A stretch of 64,000 nucleotides of DNA, from positions 62,001 to 126,000 of the forward strand of contig NZ_JAQLFL010000005.1 in assembly GCF_028206995.1 (NCBI RefSeq). Reading direction: 5' to 3'. The translations under genes were made by a program, and so were the position numbers. Source of the DNA: Collinsella aerofaciens. Lineage in GTDB: Bacteria; Actinomycetota; Coriobacteriia; Coriobacteriales; Coriobacteriaceae. Each line of letters starts with the position of its first letter. Position 1 is the first letter of the stretch. Shown piece by piece: positions 16,261 through 24,356 of the stretch. The notes below the pieces were generated by a model. It worked only from the letters and a program-made list of their open reading frames with translations, did no database searches and had not been told where the DNA came from.

Positions 16261-17475
16261 ATGGGGAAATTTGTGCCGCGGCCCAAAACGCTCCGAGCGG
16301 AGTCGAACCTCGAAACCCCGGTCGAAACGCAGGCTGACGGAGCGCCGCTTTTCCGCATAAGTGACCTGTCGGCGGGCTACGACAAGAAGGTCGTAGTCGA
16401 AGGCGTCGATCTGGAGGTTCGCACGGGCGACGTCGTGGCGCTCATCGGGCCGAACGGCTCGGGCAAGTCGACCATCTTGAAAACCATCACACGCCATCTG
16501 GCACCGCTTGCCGGCGCGGTCGAGCTCGACGGGCGGGAGATTTCCAGATGGAAGACGGCGGAGTTCGCAAGGAACCTTGCCGTTATGCTGACAGATCGCC
16601 CCCGGACCGAGCTCCTCACCTGCCGCGATATCGTAGAGGCGGGAAGGCATCCCTACACCGGGCGAATGGGTACACTCTCGCCCGACGACCATAGTCGGGT
16701 CGACGAGGCCATGAAAACCGCACATGTGGAAGAGCTCGCCGAGCGCGACTTCATGCAGATAAGCGACGGGCAACGCCAGCGCGTCATGCTCGCACGCGCC
16801 ATCGCGCAGGATCCGCGTGTGCTCGTGCTCGACGAGCCCACGTCGTATCTCGATATCCGCTACCAGATCGACCTGCTGCGAATACTTCGCCACCTTGCGA
16901 AATCGCGGAATGTTGCTGTCATCATGTCCATCCACGAACTCGAGCTCGCGCAGAAAAGCGCCGACAAGGTGATTTGCGTGAAGGACGGCCGGGTCTTCCG
17001 CGCCGGCGCACCCGAGGACATATTCACGCGCGAGACGATTGGCGAGCTCTACGGCCTTCAACATGGCACCTTCAACGAGCGCTTCGGCAGCGTGGAAATT
17101 GGGCGCCCGCACGGCGATGCGCACACGTTCGTCATCGCCGGCGCAGGAACGGGGTCGGCTGTGTTTCGCCAGCTCATCCGGCATGGCAAGGCGTTCTACG
17201 CGGGCGTTCTGCACGAAGGGGACATCGACTGCGAGCTCGCGCGCGACCTGGCGACGGAATGCGTGGCCGAACGCGCCTTCGAGCCGATCGGGGATAAAAC
17301 CATAGCCCGCGCCAAAGAGCTCCTCGTCCACTGTGCGCACCTCATCGTGTGCCCCACCGCCTTCGGCACCATAAACGCCCGCAACGCAGAGCTCGTCGAG
17401 TTCGCACGATCGCATGGTATCGAGGTCATGCAAGCGTGCGAAGGCGCATCGGAGGATTCCAATGGATACGCCTAG
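16261..17475 (+). CDS. btuD: BtuD/FecE-family ABC ATPase with extra C-terminal domain
   Basis: A 404-residue protein; the ATG follows the permease stop directly. Residues 30-275 are an ABC ATPase: Walker A GPNGSGKST (63-71), signature ISDGQRQRVMLARAI with SDGQ in place of SGGQ, Walker B VLVLDEPTS and switch His in SIHE. Ordinary members are about 255 residues. Residues 285-395 are an added domain, HTFVIAGAGTGSAVF, GDIDCELARDLATE, HCAHLIVCPTAFGTINA, which looks Rossmann-like; I do not recognise its family. The sequence predicts it may sense or bind a ligand and gate uptake, but that is a guess. Last gene of the riboswitch operon. Confidence 0.88.
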   Translation: MGKFVPRPKTLRAESNLETPVETQADGAPLFRISDLSAGYDKKVVVEGVDLEVRTGDVVALIGPNGSGKSTILKTITRHLAPLAGAVELDGREISRWKTAEFARNLAVMLTDRPRTELLTCRDIVEAGRHPYTGRMGTLSPDDHSRVDEAMKTAHVEELAERDFMQISDGQRQRVMLARAIAQDPRVLVLDEPTSYLDIRYQIDLLRILRHLAKSRNVAVIMSIHELELAQKSADKVICVKDGRVFRAGAPEDIFTRETIGELYGLQHGTFNERFGSVEIGRPHGDAHTFVIAGAGTGSAVFRQLIRHGKAFYAGVLHEGDIDCELARDLATECVAERAFEPIGDKTIARAKELLVHCAHLIVCPTAFGTINARNAELVEFARSHGIEVMQACEGASEDSNGYA

Positions 17476-17512
17476 GCGCGATCCAAGAAATCGTCCGCAT
17501 CCCCATCTGACA

Positions 17513-17530
17513 CTATTTCACCGCAACTTA
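17513..17530 (+). repeat. Half copy of the CTATTTCACCGCAACTTA repeat
   Basis: The 18 bases equal the right arm of the palindromic elements at 19192-19261 and 27860-27930. The left arm is missing. It lies 37 bases after the last corrinoid transport gene, at the point where base composition falls, so it may mark the edge of the inserted region. Confidence 0.7.
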
Positions 17531-17663
17531 GAAGGTGTCGGCGTATAACGCTTCACCCCAAATTAAATTGATTCGTTGAATAGACACACTACAAATCTTT
17601 AGACTTCGTTTAATCCACAAGTGGGTATTATCACACATTAAGCACACGTGAAAGGATATACCC

Positions 17664-19097
17664 ATGTCGCTTACACGGTCAGCAGAGCGTGCAGCGCTCA
17701 ACAAGCTCATCGATTATCTCGACGACAACCCGCAAGAAAACATCGACAAAATCATGGACCTCGTGAACAAGCTGGTCCCCAATCGCGTATTTCCTGTACA
17801 GCGAGAGGCATTCACCAATGTCATCAAGAGCCGCGGCAATTGGTATGACCTGATCATGCGTGTGTTCAGCCTTAATCCCCAGATGCGAACCAAACTGCTT
17901 AAGACCCTCATTGTCGACGCCAACCTGCTAGCTTGGCCAGAGCAGGAAAAGAACCGCGAAAAGTACCAGTGCAACGTTCCGTGGGCCATCCTGCTCGATC
18001 CCACGAGCGCCTGCAACCTGCATTGTACGGGCTGCTGGGCCGCCGAGTACGGCTACAAGCAGAATCTCTCGTTCGAAGACATCGACTCTATCGTTACGCA
18101 GGGCAAAGGGCTCGGTACGCATATCTACATCTATACCGGCGGCGAGCCGCTCGTCCGCAAGCACGACCTGATCAGAATTTGCGAAAAACATCAGGACTGC
18201 GTGTTTCTCTGCATTACCAACTCCACGCTGATCGACGAGGCCTTCTGCGACGATATGATTCGCGTAGGTAATTTTTTCCCCGCCATCAGCGCCGAGGGCA
18301 ATGAGCACACCACCGACGCCCGTCGCGGCGAGGGTACCTACGCAAAGATCGAGCACGCCATGAAACTCCTGCGCGAGCGCGACTTGCCGTTTGGTATCTC
18401 CACCTGTTGGACCAGCGCCAATGCCGATACGGTTGCTACCGAGGAGAACATGGACTGGATGATCGGCGAGGGAGCACTCTTCTGCTGGTACTTCCACTTT
18501 ATGCCGGTTGGCCGCAATGCAACCCCCGAGCTCATGCCCACGCCCGAGCAGCGCGAGCACATGTATCACTTTATCCGCGAAATGCGTGAGAAGAAGCCGC
18601 TGTTAACGCTCGACTTCCAAAACGACGGCGAGTTTGTAGGCGGATGTATCGCCGGCGGCCGCCGCTACCTGCACATCAACGCCGCCGGAGACGTGGAGCC
18701 GTGCGTGTTCATCCACTACTCAAACGCCAACATCCACGATGTGAGTTTACTCGACGCGCTGCGCTCTCCCCTCTTTATGAAGTACTACGAGAACATGCCG
18801 TTTAACGACAACTACCTCAAACCATGCCCCATGCTCGAGAATCCCGACGTGCTGCCCAAACTGGTCGCCGAGAGTGGCGCAATGAGCACCGACCTAATCG
18901 AGAAGGAGTCACCCGAGCAGCTGCGCGAAAAGACCCAGGCTGCCGCCGAGGCATGGTCACCTGTCGCCGACCGCATCTGGAACGACTCCGACGATCCGTT
19001 ATACGCCAAGCGTCACGAGGACAAGTCGCAGGGCATGGCCGATAGCGACATGCACAAGTTCGAAAAACAGGGCCGCATACTCAAAAACGGCGATTAA
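17664..19097 (+). CDS. Radical SAM protein with SPASM-like C-terminal region
   Basis: A 477-residue cytoplasmic protein. The radical SAM cluster motif is SACNLHCTGCW (CxxxCxxC, around residues 115-125), followed by YIYTGGEPLVR, the GGE motif of SAM binding, and ISAEGNE. A later segment, GGCIAGGRRYLHINAAGDVEPC, with nearby Cys residues in KPCPMLEN, resembles the auxiliary cluster region of SPASM proteins that modify peptides or other substrates. Residues 1-95 form a helical N-terminal extension. Ribosome site AAAGGA lies before the ATG. No precursor peptide gene is evident nearby, so the substrate is unknown. It converges on a TetR gene across a palindromic repeat. Confidence 0.85.
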   Translation: MSLTRSAERAALNKLIDYLDDNPQENIDKIMDLVNKLVPNRVFPVQREAFTNVIKSRGNWYDLIMRVFSLNPQMRTKLLKTLIVDANLLAWPEQEKNREKYQCNVPWAILLDPTSACNLHCTGCWAAEYGYKQNLSFEDIDSIVTQGKGLGTHIYIYTGGEPLVRKHDLIRICEKHQDCVFLCITNSTLIDEAFCDDMIRVGNFFPAISAEGNEHTTDARRGEGTYAKIEHAMKLLRERDLPFGISTCWTSANADTVATEENMDWMIGEGALFCWYFHFMPVGRNATPELMPTPEQREHMYHFIREMREKKPLLTLDFQNDGEFVGGCIAGGRRYLHINAAGDVEPCVFIHYSNANIHDVSLLDALRSPLFMKYYENMPFNDNYLKPCPMLENPDVLPKLVAESGAMSTDLIEKESPEQLREKTQAAAEAWSPVADRIWNDSDDPLYAKRHEDKSQGMADSDMHKFEKQGRILKNGD

Positions 19098-19130
19098 TGC
19101 TGCCCTACACGGCAAACGCTCAGAAATGAA

Positions 19131-19169
19131 GCGGAGCAGTCTCGAGGCTCATCTTCGAGGCTGCTCCGC
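19131..19169 (+). terminator. Hairpin after the radical SAM gene
   Basis: Arms GCGGAGCAG and CTGCTCCGC enclose a partly paired CTCG/CGAG inner stem. No long T-run follows, so termination strength is uncertain. Confidence 0.5.
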
Positions 19170-19191
19170 CTTACCATCAAAACAGTTTTAC

Positions 19192-19261
19192 TAAGTTGCG
19201 GTGAAATAGGGACCAGAACGGCCTTCCAATAACCAAAACAATCCCTATTCCACCGCAACTT
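19192..19261. repeat. Palindromic intergenic repeat, full copy 1
   Basis: Left arm TAAGTTGCGGTGAAATAGGG and right arm TCCCTATTCCACCGCAACTT are inverted copies about 20 bases long around a 30-base centre. The same arms occur at 27860-27930 and, as a half copy, at 17513-17530. It sits between convergent genes and could act as a two-way terminator or be a small non-autonomous mobile element. Confidence 0.8.
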
Positions 19262-19285
19262 CTATAAGTTGTTGAATTATCGATG

Positions 19286-19897
19286 CTATTCGAAGCGAGA
19301 TTCCAGACTCGACAGACCATTGAGAGTCAGATCGTTGGCGACCCCAGAGACGCGCTCGATAGGAACCGAGCCGTCAGACAGCGCCCACGTGCGATAGATA
19401 CCGATAATACCCGACAGCAAAAACGCCAGATAGTAGTCGAACATTTCGTCCTTGAGACCTTGGGGCAGCAGATCTCGCTCGGCAATCTCGTGCTCGAGCG
19501 GCGCACGAAGACGAGCCATGAAATCATCGAGCGGAATATTCTCGATCAGCTGACGATTGAGCACCAAGTTGTTGCACAGTGCCTCGTTAACGGTTTTAAA
19601 GAAGGTCGCCGCCGCGCTCAGGGCGCGCTCGTTGGTGTCGCCGTCCATGGAAGCAAGCGTTTTCTCGACTGAGTCGACAATCATCTCCACCACATCGACG
19701 GCAATGGCATCGAGCAGGCCGTCAACCGTACCAAAGTGAACGTAAAAGGTCTTGCGGTCGACATTGGCCTCGCGCGCGATGGCACTCACCGTAATGTCTG
19801 CCAGCGGCTTTTCCATGAGCAGGCGCTCGAAAGCCGAAAGGATGGCATTACGGCTGCGAACGATGCGACGATCAAGACGCGGTTTGCTGGTTGCCAT
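19286..19897 (-). CDS. TetR-family transcriptional regulator
   Basis: A 203-residue regulator. The N-terminal helix-turn-helix is clear: SRNAILSAFERLLMEKPL, then ITVSAIAREANVDRKTFYVHFG, as in TetR proteins. Residues 70-203 form the helical ligand/dimer domain. The ATG chosen (MATSKPR) has GAAGGGA 7 bases upstream; an in-frame start nine codons earlier lacks such a site. It converges with the radical SAM gene and lies 116 bases downstream of the flippase-like gene on the same strand, so either could be a target. Ligand unknown. Confidence 0.88.
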   Translation of the reverse strand: MATSKPRLDRRIVRSRNAILSAFERLLMEKPLADITVSAIAREANVDRKTFYVHFGTVDGLLDAIAVDVVEMIVDSVEKTLASMDGDTNERALSAAATFFKTVNEALCNNLVLNRQLIENIPLDDFMARLRAPLEHEIAERDLLPQGLKDEMFDYYLAFLLSGIIGIYRTWALSDGSVPIERVSGVANDLTLNGLSSLESRFE

Positions 19898-20013
19898 GGG
19901 CGTGTCCCTTCGATATGCGAGCATTCATCAACAGATGAGAGATAATCTACGTAAGAGGATTATCCCCCATACAGCACAAATATGCCTCGCATCATGAAGA
20001 ACGCACGACTGCC

Positions 20014-21321
20014 CTACTGCGACTTAGGGTGCTTCTTCTTATTGAGTGCCGACGGAGATACGCGAATACCGTCTCCTGTCTGACGCACATAGGCCTTATG
20101 AGCCGGCTTTGCGGTCCCAGAAGCCTTCTGAGCGTGCTTCTTGGGATCAACGGTAACAGCATTCGTGGGGTGCGGCTTAGTGGGCGCAGAGGGCGTCTGA
20201 GGCGTGCGGCCGAGCTTGCGCATCACGCGATCCCAGCGCGCATGGATGCTCTCGTTGTGGGCGCTCTTAAGTCCCAGCAGGGGCGCAGCCAAAATGGTAG
20301 GCGCAATAAACGTAATGAGACGCCACAGCAGATAGCCGGCGGTCGAAGCCGAACCGAAGAAATGACCCAAGAACAATGCAAAGCCGCCCTCAGCGCCACC
20401 AGTTCCACCGGGCAAGGGAACCGCAGAGCTTAACAGCTGGACAAAGGCGCTCGCGGCCATGACCGAGAAAAAGTCGACCTCGTGGTGGCCAAAGGCAAGC
20501 ATCAGGAAATACGGAACCAGATAGAAAAACGCGAGCTGCAGCATGGTGATAAACACGGTGAGCAGCATGGAAGAAAAATGTCCGGCCGAAAGCTTGAACT
20601 TCTCGGAGAAGGAGTAGATCTCGCCATCGACAAACGTGCGCCAACCCTCGATCTTAGTGGCCGAGACACCAATGCGCTCGAGCCAATTGATGATGCAATG
20701 GGCGACGCGCGTGACGGTCTTAGGCATGAGCGCGACGGCGAAGATGCCAAGCAAGATGCAGCAGTGTCCACCAAAGCTAAAGACGCACAGCAGCGTCATG
20801 TCGCCGTAGCGTTCGGCAAAAAACGGCATACGGGCGAGCAGCAGGATAGCGCCCCAGGCGACCAGGCCAAACTGGTACACGATAAAACGCGTGAATTGCG
20901 TGGCGCCGGCCTCGCCCACGTTTTGGCCCGCCTTGGTCAGGCGGTAGATCTGGGCGGGAGTCGAGCCCATCATCATGGGCGTCAGGTTGCCAAAGAAGAT
21001 GCCACTCGCCTCGACCGAGATCAGGTCGCGGATGCCGACGGGCGAATTGGGATCGAGCCAGACGGCGATCGCATAGGCCACAATGCCAAAGAACAGGTAC
21101 ATGAACATGCAAAGACACGCGACAACGAGCCATGACGCCTGGACGCTCGACATAGCGGCCCAGAACTGCCCCATCTGCCCGGTTACCACCAGATAGACGA
21201 TATAACCTACCAGCACGACGCCGATAAAGATGGCGCCGCGGCGTGCGCTCTTATTGTCATCTCCGCCCGAGGCCTCAACCTCGACCTGGGGCTTAGACGT
21301 ATGCTGAGAGGACTCCGTCAT
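20014..21321 (-). CDS. Lysylphosphatidylglycerol synthase-type membrane protein (UPF0104/AglD-like flippase family)
   Basis: A 435-residue polytopic membrane protein with about eight helices between residues 30 and 350. It contains WLDPNSPVG, ISVEASGIFFGNLTPMMMGS and VPLPGGTGGAEGGFALFLG, segments typical of the membrane domain shared by lysyl-PG synthases and UPF0104 proteins. There is no C-terminal aminoacyl transfer domain. Instead the last 85 residues are a Lys/Pro/Ala-rich basic tail, probably cytoplasmic and disordered. An AGGAG site lies directly before the ATG. Related proteins are thought to move lipids across the membrane; substrate unknown. Confidence 0.8.
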   Translation of the reverse strand: MTESSQHTSKPQVEVEASGGDDNKSARRGAIFIGVVLVGYIVYLVVTGQMGQFWAAMSSVQASWLVVACLCMFMYLFFGIVAYAIAVWLDPNSPVGIRDLISVEASGIFFGNLTPMMMGSTPAQIYRLTKAGQNVGEAGATQFTRFIVYQFGLVAWGAILLLARMPFFAERYGDMTLLCVFSFGGHCCILLGIFAVALMPKTVTRVAHCIINWLERIGVSATKIEGWRTFVDGEIYSFSEKFKLSAGHFSSMLLTVFITMLQLAFFYLVPYFLMLAFGHHEVDFFSVMAASAFVQLLSSAVPLPGGTGGAEGGFALFLGHFFGSASTAGYLLWRLITFIAPTILAAPLLGLKSAHNESIHARWDRVMRKLGRTPQTPSAPTKPHPTNAVTVDPKKHAQKASGTAKPAHKAYVRQTGDGIRVSPSALNKKKHPKSQ

Positions 21322-21425
21322 GAGACTCCTTCTAACAGTCAAAATATCTTGGATATTGTACCCGTAAGGGCCATAGGCAGAACGCAAAGCTCTGGTTCAA
21401 ACGGGAATTGCAGACGGTTGTTTGA

Positions 21426-21461
21426 AAATAAAAAAACCCGGCCTTCCATAGGAAGTCCGGG
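21426..21461 (-). terminator. Terminator after tRNA-Glu
   Basis: On the minus strand, CCCGGACTTCC and GGAAGGCCGGG form a strong stem followed by TTTTTTATTTT, 12 bases past the tRNA end. Confidence 0.85.
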
Positions 21462-21472
21462 TATCAGATGCG

Positions 21473-21549
21473 TGGTAGCCCGTACCAGATTCGAACTGGT
21501 GATCTCCGCCTTGAGAGGGCGGCGTCCTAAACCGCTAGACGAACGGGCC
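21473..21549 (-). tRNA. tRNA-Glu (anticodon CTC)
   Basis: A 77-base cloverleaf can be drawn: acceptor GGCCCGT with ACGGGCT, anticodon stem CCGCC/GGCGG around loop CTCTCAA (anticodon CTC), T-arm ACCAG-TTCGAAT-CTGGT, and an encoded 3' CCA. The first acceptor pair is G-U. A terminator follows closely. Confidence 0.95.
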
Positions 21550-21676
21550 ACATGACATCTGCACTGCCGTGCTGCGAGGAAATATATTACGGGACAAAAA
21601 ACGTCAGCGCAAGAAGAAATTCCAAATTGCCGAAAAATTGTCGGCAGGTTATGGAATACGCAGGTAAACTTGGTAG

Positions 21677-23071
21677 CTAATTCAAGTTGAGATGAACCAA
21701 AAGAGCTTCGCGCTCGTTGGGAATATCGTCTTCGATCACGGCGTCGAGGGCGGAGTTGAGAAGCTGACCCAGTTCCGGCCCGGGCTTGACTCCGGCACGG
21801 ATCAGGTCGCCGCCGTTGATGGCGAGCATCTTGAGCGTATAGGGCTCCCCTGCCTTCAGCAGCTCGTGCGCCAGCGCGCGCATCTCCTCAATCGTCTCAA
21901 CATAATAGAAGCACGACGGGGCCTTGCCAAGTGTGTCGGCACGCTTAAGGTCCATGAGCTCGTCAATCAGGCGGGCCGTGTCGACGCCCTCACCCGAAAG
22001 CGCGCGCATCATATTGAGCAGGCAGGAGCGCTCGGGGCGCAGCGGCTTGTCATGGTATTTGATGAGCAGGCACACGTCGCGCACCAAGTCGTGCGAGAGG
22101 GCCAGGCGATCCATAATGACGCGCGCCTTCTTGGCGCCGAGCTCGGGATGACCGTAGAAGTGTCCGCTGCCGGCGTGATCGACCGTGAAGCACTCGGGCT
22201 TGGACACATCGTGCAAAAACGCCGCCCACATAAGGCTCGACGAGGGCGCGACGCCGTCACACAGCGCGAGCTCCCCCGCCACCGTCAGCACACGGGCGAT
22301 ATGCACGTAGACGTTAAACGCATGATAGACACTGCGCTGATCAAACCCGCGACCCGCTGCCAACTCGGGCACAGCGGCACAGATGAGCTCGGGATAGCGA
22401 AGCATCGCGTCTCCCCCATGACCGGTCGAAAGAATGCCCTCGAGCTCAATACCCACACGCTCACGCGCCACGGCATCGAGCAGCGGCGCGCACTCGGCAA
22501 GCGCACGCTTGGTCTCGGGCTCAATCATAAAGTCCAGACGGCAGGCAAAGCGCACCGCACGCAGCATGCGCAGGGCGTCCTCGTTAAAGCGACGCTTGGG
22601 ATCGCCGACAGCGCGAATCAGCTTGCGCTCCAAGTCACCCTGGCCGTCGTAGCGGTCGACAAGCCCGCGCTCGGGATGCCAGGCCATGGCATTGACGGTA
22701 AAGTCGCGGCGCGCCAGATCGTCCTCGAGCGAGGCGGCACGCTCCACACTCTGGGGATGACGACCATCGGTGTAAAAGCCATCCAGACGGTACGTGGTGA
22801 CCTCGATACGCTCGCCATCGGAAATAGCCGTGATTCCGCCAAATTTAATGCCCGACTCCACAACCGCGATGCCGGCGGCCTCGAGCGCCGCTTTGGACTC
22901 CTGCCACAGGCCGCTACAGCACATATCAACATCGTGGCTGGGGTACCCCATCAGGGCGTCGCGCACCCAACCGCCCACGTACCAAGCCTCAAGACCAGCC
23001 GCCTCAAGCGCGCGCAGGACGCGCAGGGACGCATCGGACGGTTGAGTACCGTTGAGCGAAACATTGCACAT
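21677..23071 (-). CDS. CCA-adding enzyme / poly(A) polymerase family nucleotidyltransferase
   Basis: A 464-residue protein. The N-terminal nucleotidyltransferase domain has YVGGWVRDALMGYPSHDVDM (the GGxVRD and DxD metal motifs), RRDFTVNAMAW and the RNA/NTP-selection region RRFNEDALRMLRAVRFA. The C-terminal half carries an HD-type domain (AAFLHDVSKPECF, KYHDKP), as in bacterial CCA enzymes with phosphohydrolase-like tails. AGGAGG lies 7 bases before the ATG. It should repair or build tRNA 3' ends; poly(A) polymerase cannot be excluded. Confidence 0.9.
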   Translation of the reverse strand: MCNVSLNGTQPSDASLRVLRALEAAGLEAWYVGGWVRDALMGYPSHDVDMCCSGLWQESKAALEAAGIAVVESGIKFGGITAISDGERIEVTTYRLDGFYTDGRHPQSVERAASLEDDLARRDFTVNAMAWHPERGLVDRYDGQGDLERKLIRAVGDPKRRFNEDALRMLRAVRFACRLDFMIEPETKRALAECAPLLDAVARERVGIELEGILSTGHGGDAMLRYPELICAAVPELAAGRGFDQRSVYHAFNVYVHIARVLTVAGELALCDGVAPSSSLMWAAFLHDVSKPECFTVDHAGSGHFYGHPELGAKKARVIMDRLALSHDLVRDVCLLIKYHDKPLRPERSCLLNMMRALSGEGVDTARLIDELMDLKRADTLGKAPSCFYYVETIEEMRALAHELLKAGEPYTLKMLAINGGDLIRAGVKPGPELGQLLNSALDAVIEDDIPNEREALLVHLNLN

Positions 23072-23163
23072 GCCTATGGCCTCCTGCGACTATCAAATTG
23101 GCTATCGATTGCGTCTGCAAGAAGTCTAGCAAGAAACAGCCTCCACTGCACACGCAAGTCCGA

Positions 23164-23202
23164 TAAACAAAAACGCATCCGTCCTAGTCTAAGACGGATG
23201 CG
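23164..23202 (-). terminator. Terminator after the first PfkB kinase gene
   Basis: On the minus strand GCATCCGTC and GACGGATGC form a stem followed by GTTTTTGTTT. Confidence 0.85.
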
Positions 23203-23235
23203 AAATAATCAAACTATTCAGACAAGGTGCCGGAA

Positions 23236-24168
23236 CTAGCAGACCTGGCGAACCTCGATGTGCTTCTTATATTCGTCCACCTTGGCAAAATCACCCAGAC
23301 CGGGGCACTCGACCACGTTGGCGCCAGTGGCCATCGAAAGGCGCAGGGCGTCCTCGACGCGCTCGGGGGCGTCGTGCCACACGGACAGGAAGGCAGCGAG
23401 CGAGGAATCGCCGGCGCACACCGTCGACAGCAGCTTGACGTCGAAGGTGCGGTTGGCAAACCAGATATGCTCGCCGTTGGAGAAGTACGCACCGGCGCCA
23501 CCAAGGGTCAGCAGCACGTTCTTGGCGCCCTTGGCGTGCAGCTCGGCCATAGCGCCCTTGACGGACTCGTCGTCGCCACCGCTCACCTTGATGCCAAAGA
23601 TGTCAAGCAGCTCGTCGTCATTGGGCTTGATCAGCAGTGGCTCCAGAGCAATGAGGTCTGCCAGCTGATGGCTCGAGATGTCGAGGACGAACTCGGCCCC
23701 CTTGGCCTTGACACGGCGCAGGACCTCGGCCAAGAAGCCCTCGGAAGTGTTGGGAGGCAGCGAGCCGCTGATGACCAGGCAGGTCATGTCATCGAGCGAA
23801 TCGATAAGTTCAAACATCTCCTGCTCGTTGGCCTCATTGATGGCGGCACCGGCATTGACCATGTTGTACTCGGTGTCGGGACCGGCGTTGAGGAACACAT
23901 TGACGCGCGTAATACCGTCGGTCCACACGGGCTTGACGGGCACGCCCAGGGCCTCGGCGCCCTTAACGATAAACTCACCCGAGAAGCCGGCGAAGAAACC
24001 CAGGATCGTGGTGTCGACACCATAGTGGTCAAGCGTAAACGAGACGTTGAGGCCCTTGCCGTTGGGCGTGTAGACGGCATTGCGGGTACGCGTGACGGTA
24101 TTGGCAGTAAGGCCGTCGCAGGCGATGTTGTAGTCAATGGCGGGATTTGCAGTGAGCGTGTAAATCAT
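23236..24168 (-). CDS. PfkB-family sugar kinase, probable 1-phosphofructokinase (copy 1)
   Basis: A 310-residue ribokinase-fold enzyme: MIYTLTANPAIDYNI at the start is the 1-phosphofructokinase/tagatose-6-phosphate kinase opening. TPNGKGLNVSFTL is the substrate-binding signature, VSGSLPP follows, LLIKPNDDE precedes the ATP-binding half, and STVCAGDSSLAAFL holds the catalytic Asp. The usual GAGD reads CAGD. AAAGGA precedes the ATG; an in-frame start five codons earlier is less likely. Close paralogue of the next gene, near PTS genes, so it probably phosphorylates fructose 1-phosphate or a similar PTS product. Confidence 0.85.
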   Translation of the reverse strand: MIYTLTANPAIDYNIACDGLTANTVTRTRNAVYTPNGKGLNVSFTLDHYGVDTTILGFFAGFSGEFIVKGAEALGVPVKPVWTDGITRVNVFLNAGPDTEYNMVNAGAAINEANEQEMFELIDSLDDMTCLVISGSLPPNTSEGFLAEVLRRVKAKGAEFVLDISSHQLADLIALEPLLIKPNDDELLDIFGIKVSGGDDESVKGAMAELHAKGAKNVLLTLGGAGAYFSNGEHIWFANRTFDVKLLSTVCAGDSSLAAFLSVWHDAPERVEDALRLSMATGANVVECPGLGDFAKVDEYKKHIEVRQVC

Positions 24169-24296
24169 GAATGTTCCTTTCACGAAGCAACGTGTTAATG
24201 AAAGTATATTCCACGCATCGGTAAAAGGCTAGGACAACTCGGCGAACGGTGTGGAAGCGATGAAGTACGGCGGGACACCTCTCCCCCGCGGCGGAA

Positions 24297-24329
24297 CAAA
24301 AAGGCGCCCCAGCCGAAACCGGGGCGCCA
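24297..24329 (-). terminator. Terminator after the second PfkB kinase gene
   Basis: On the minus strand GGCGCCCC and GGGGCGCC form a stem followed by TTTTTG. It separates the two kinase genes. Confidence 0.85.
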
Positions 24330-24356
24330 CATGCGCACGAATATGTCGCGTTTCGA

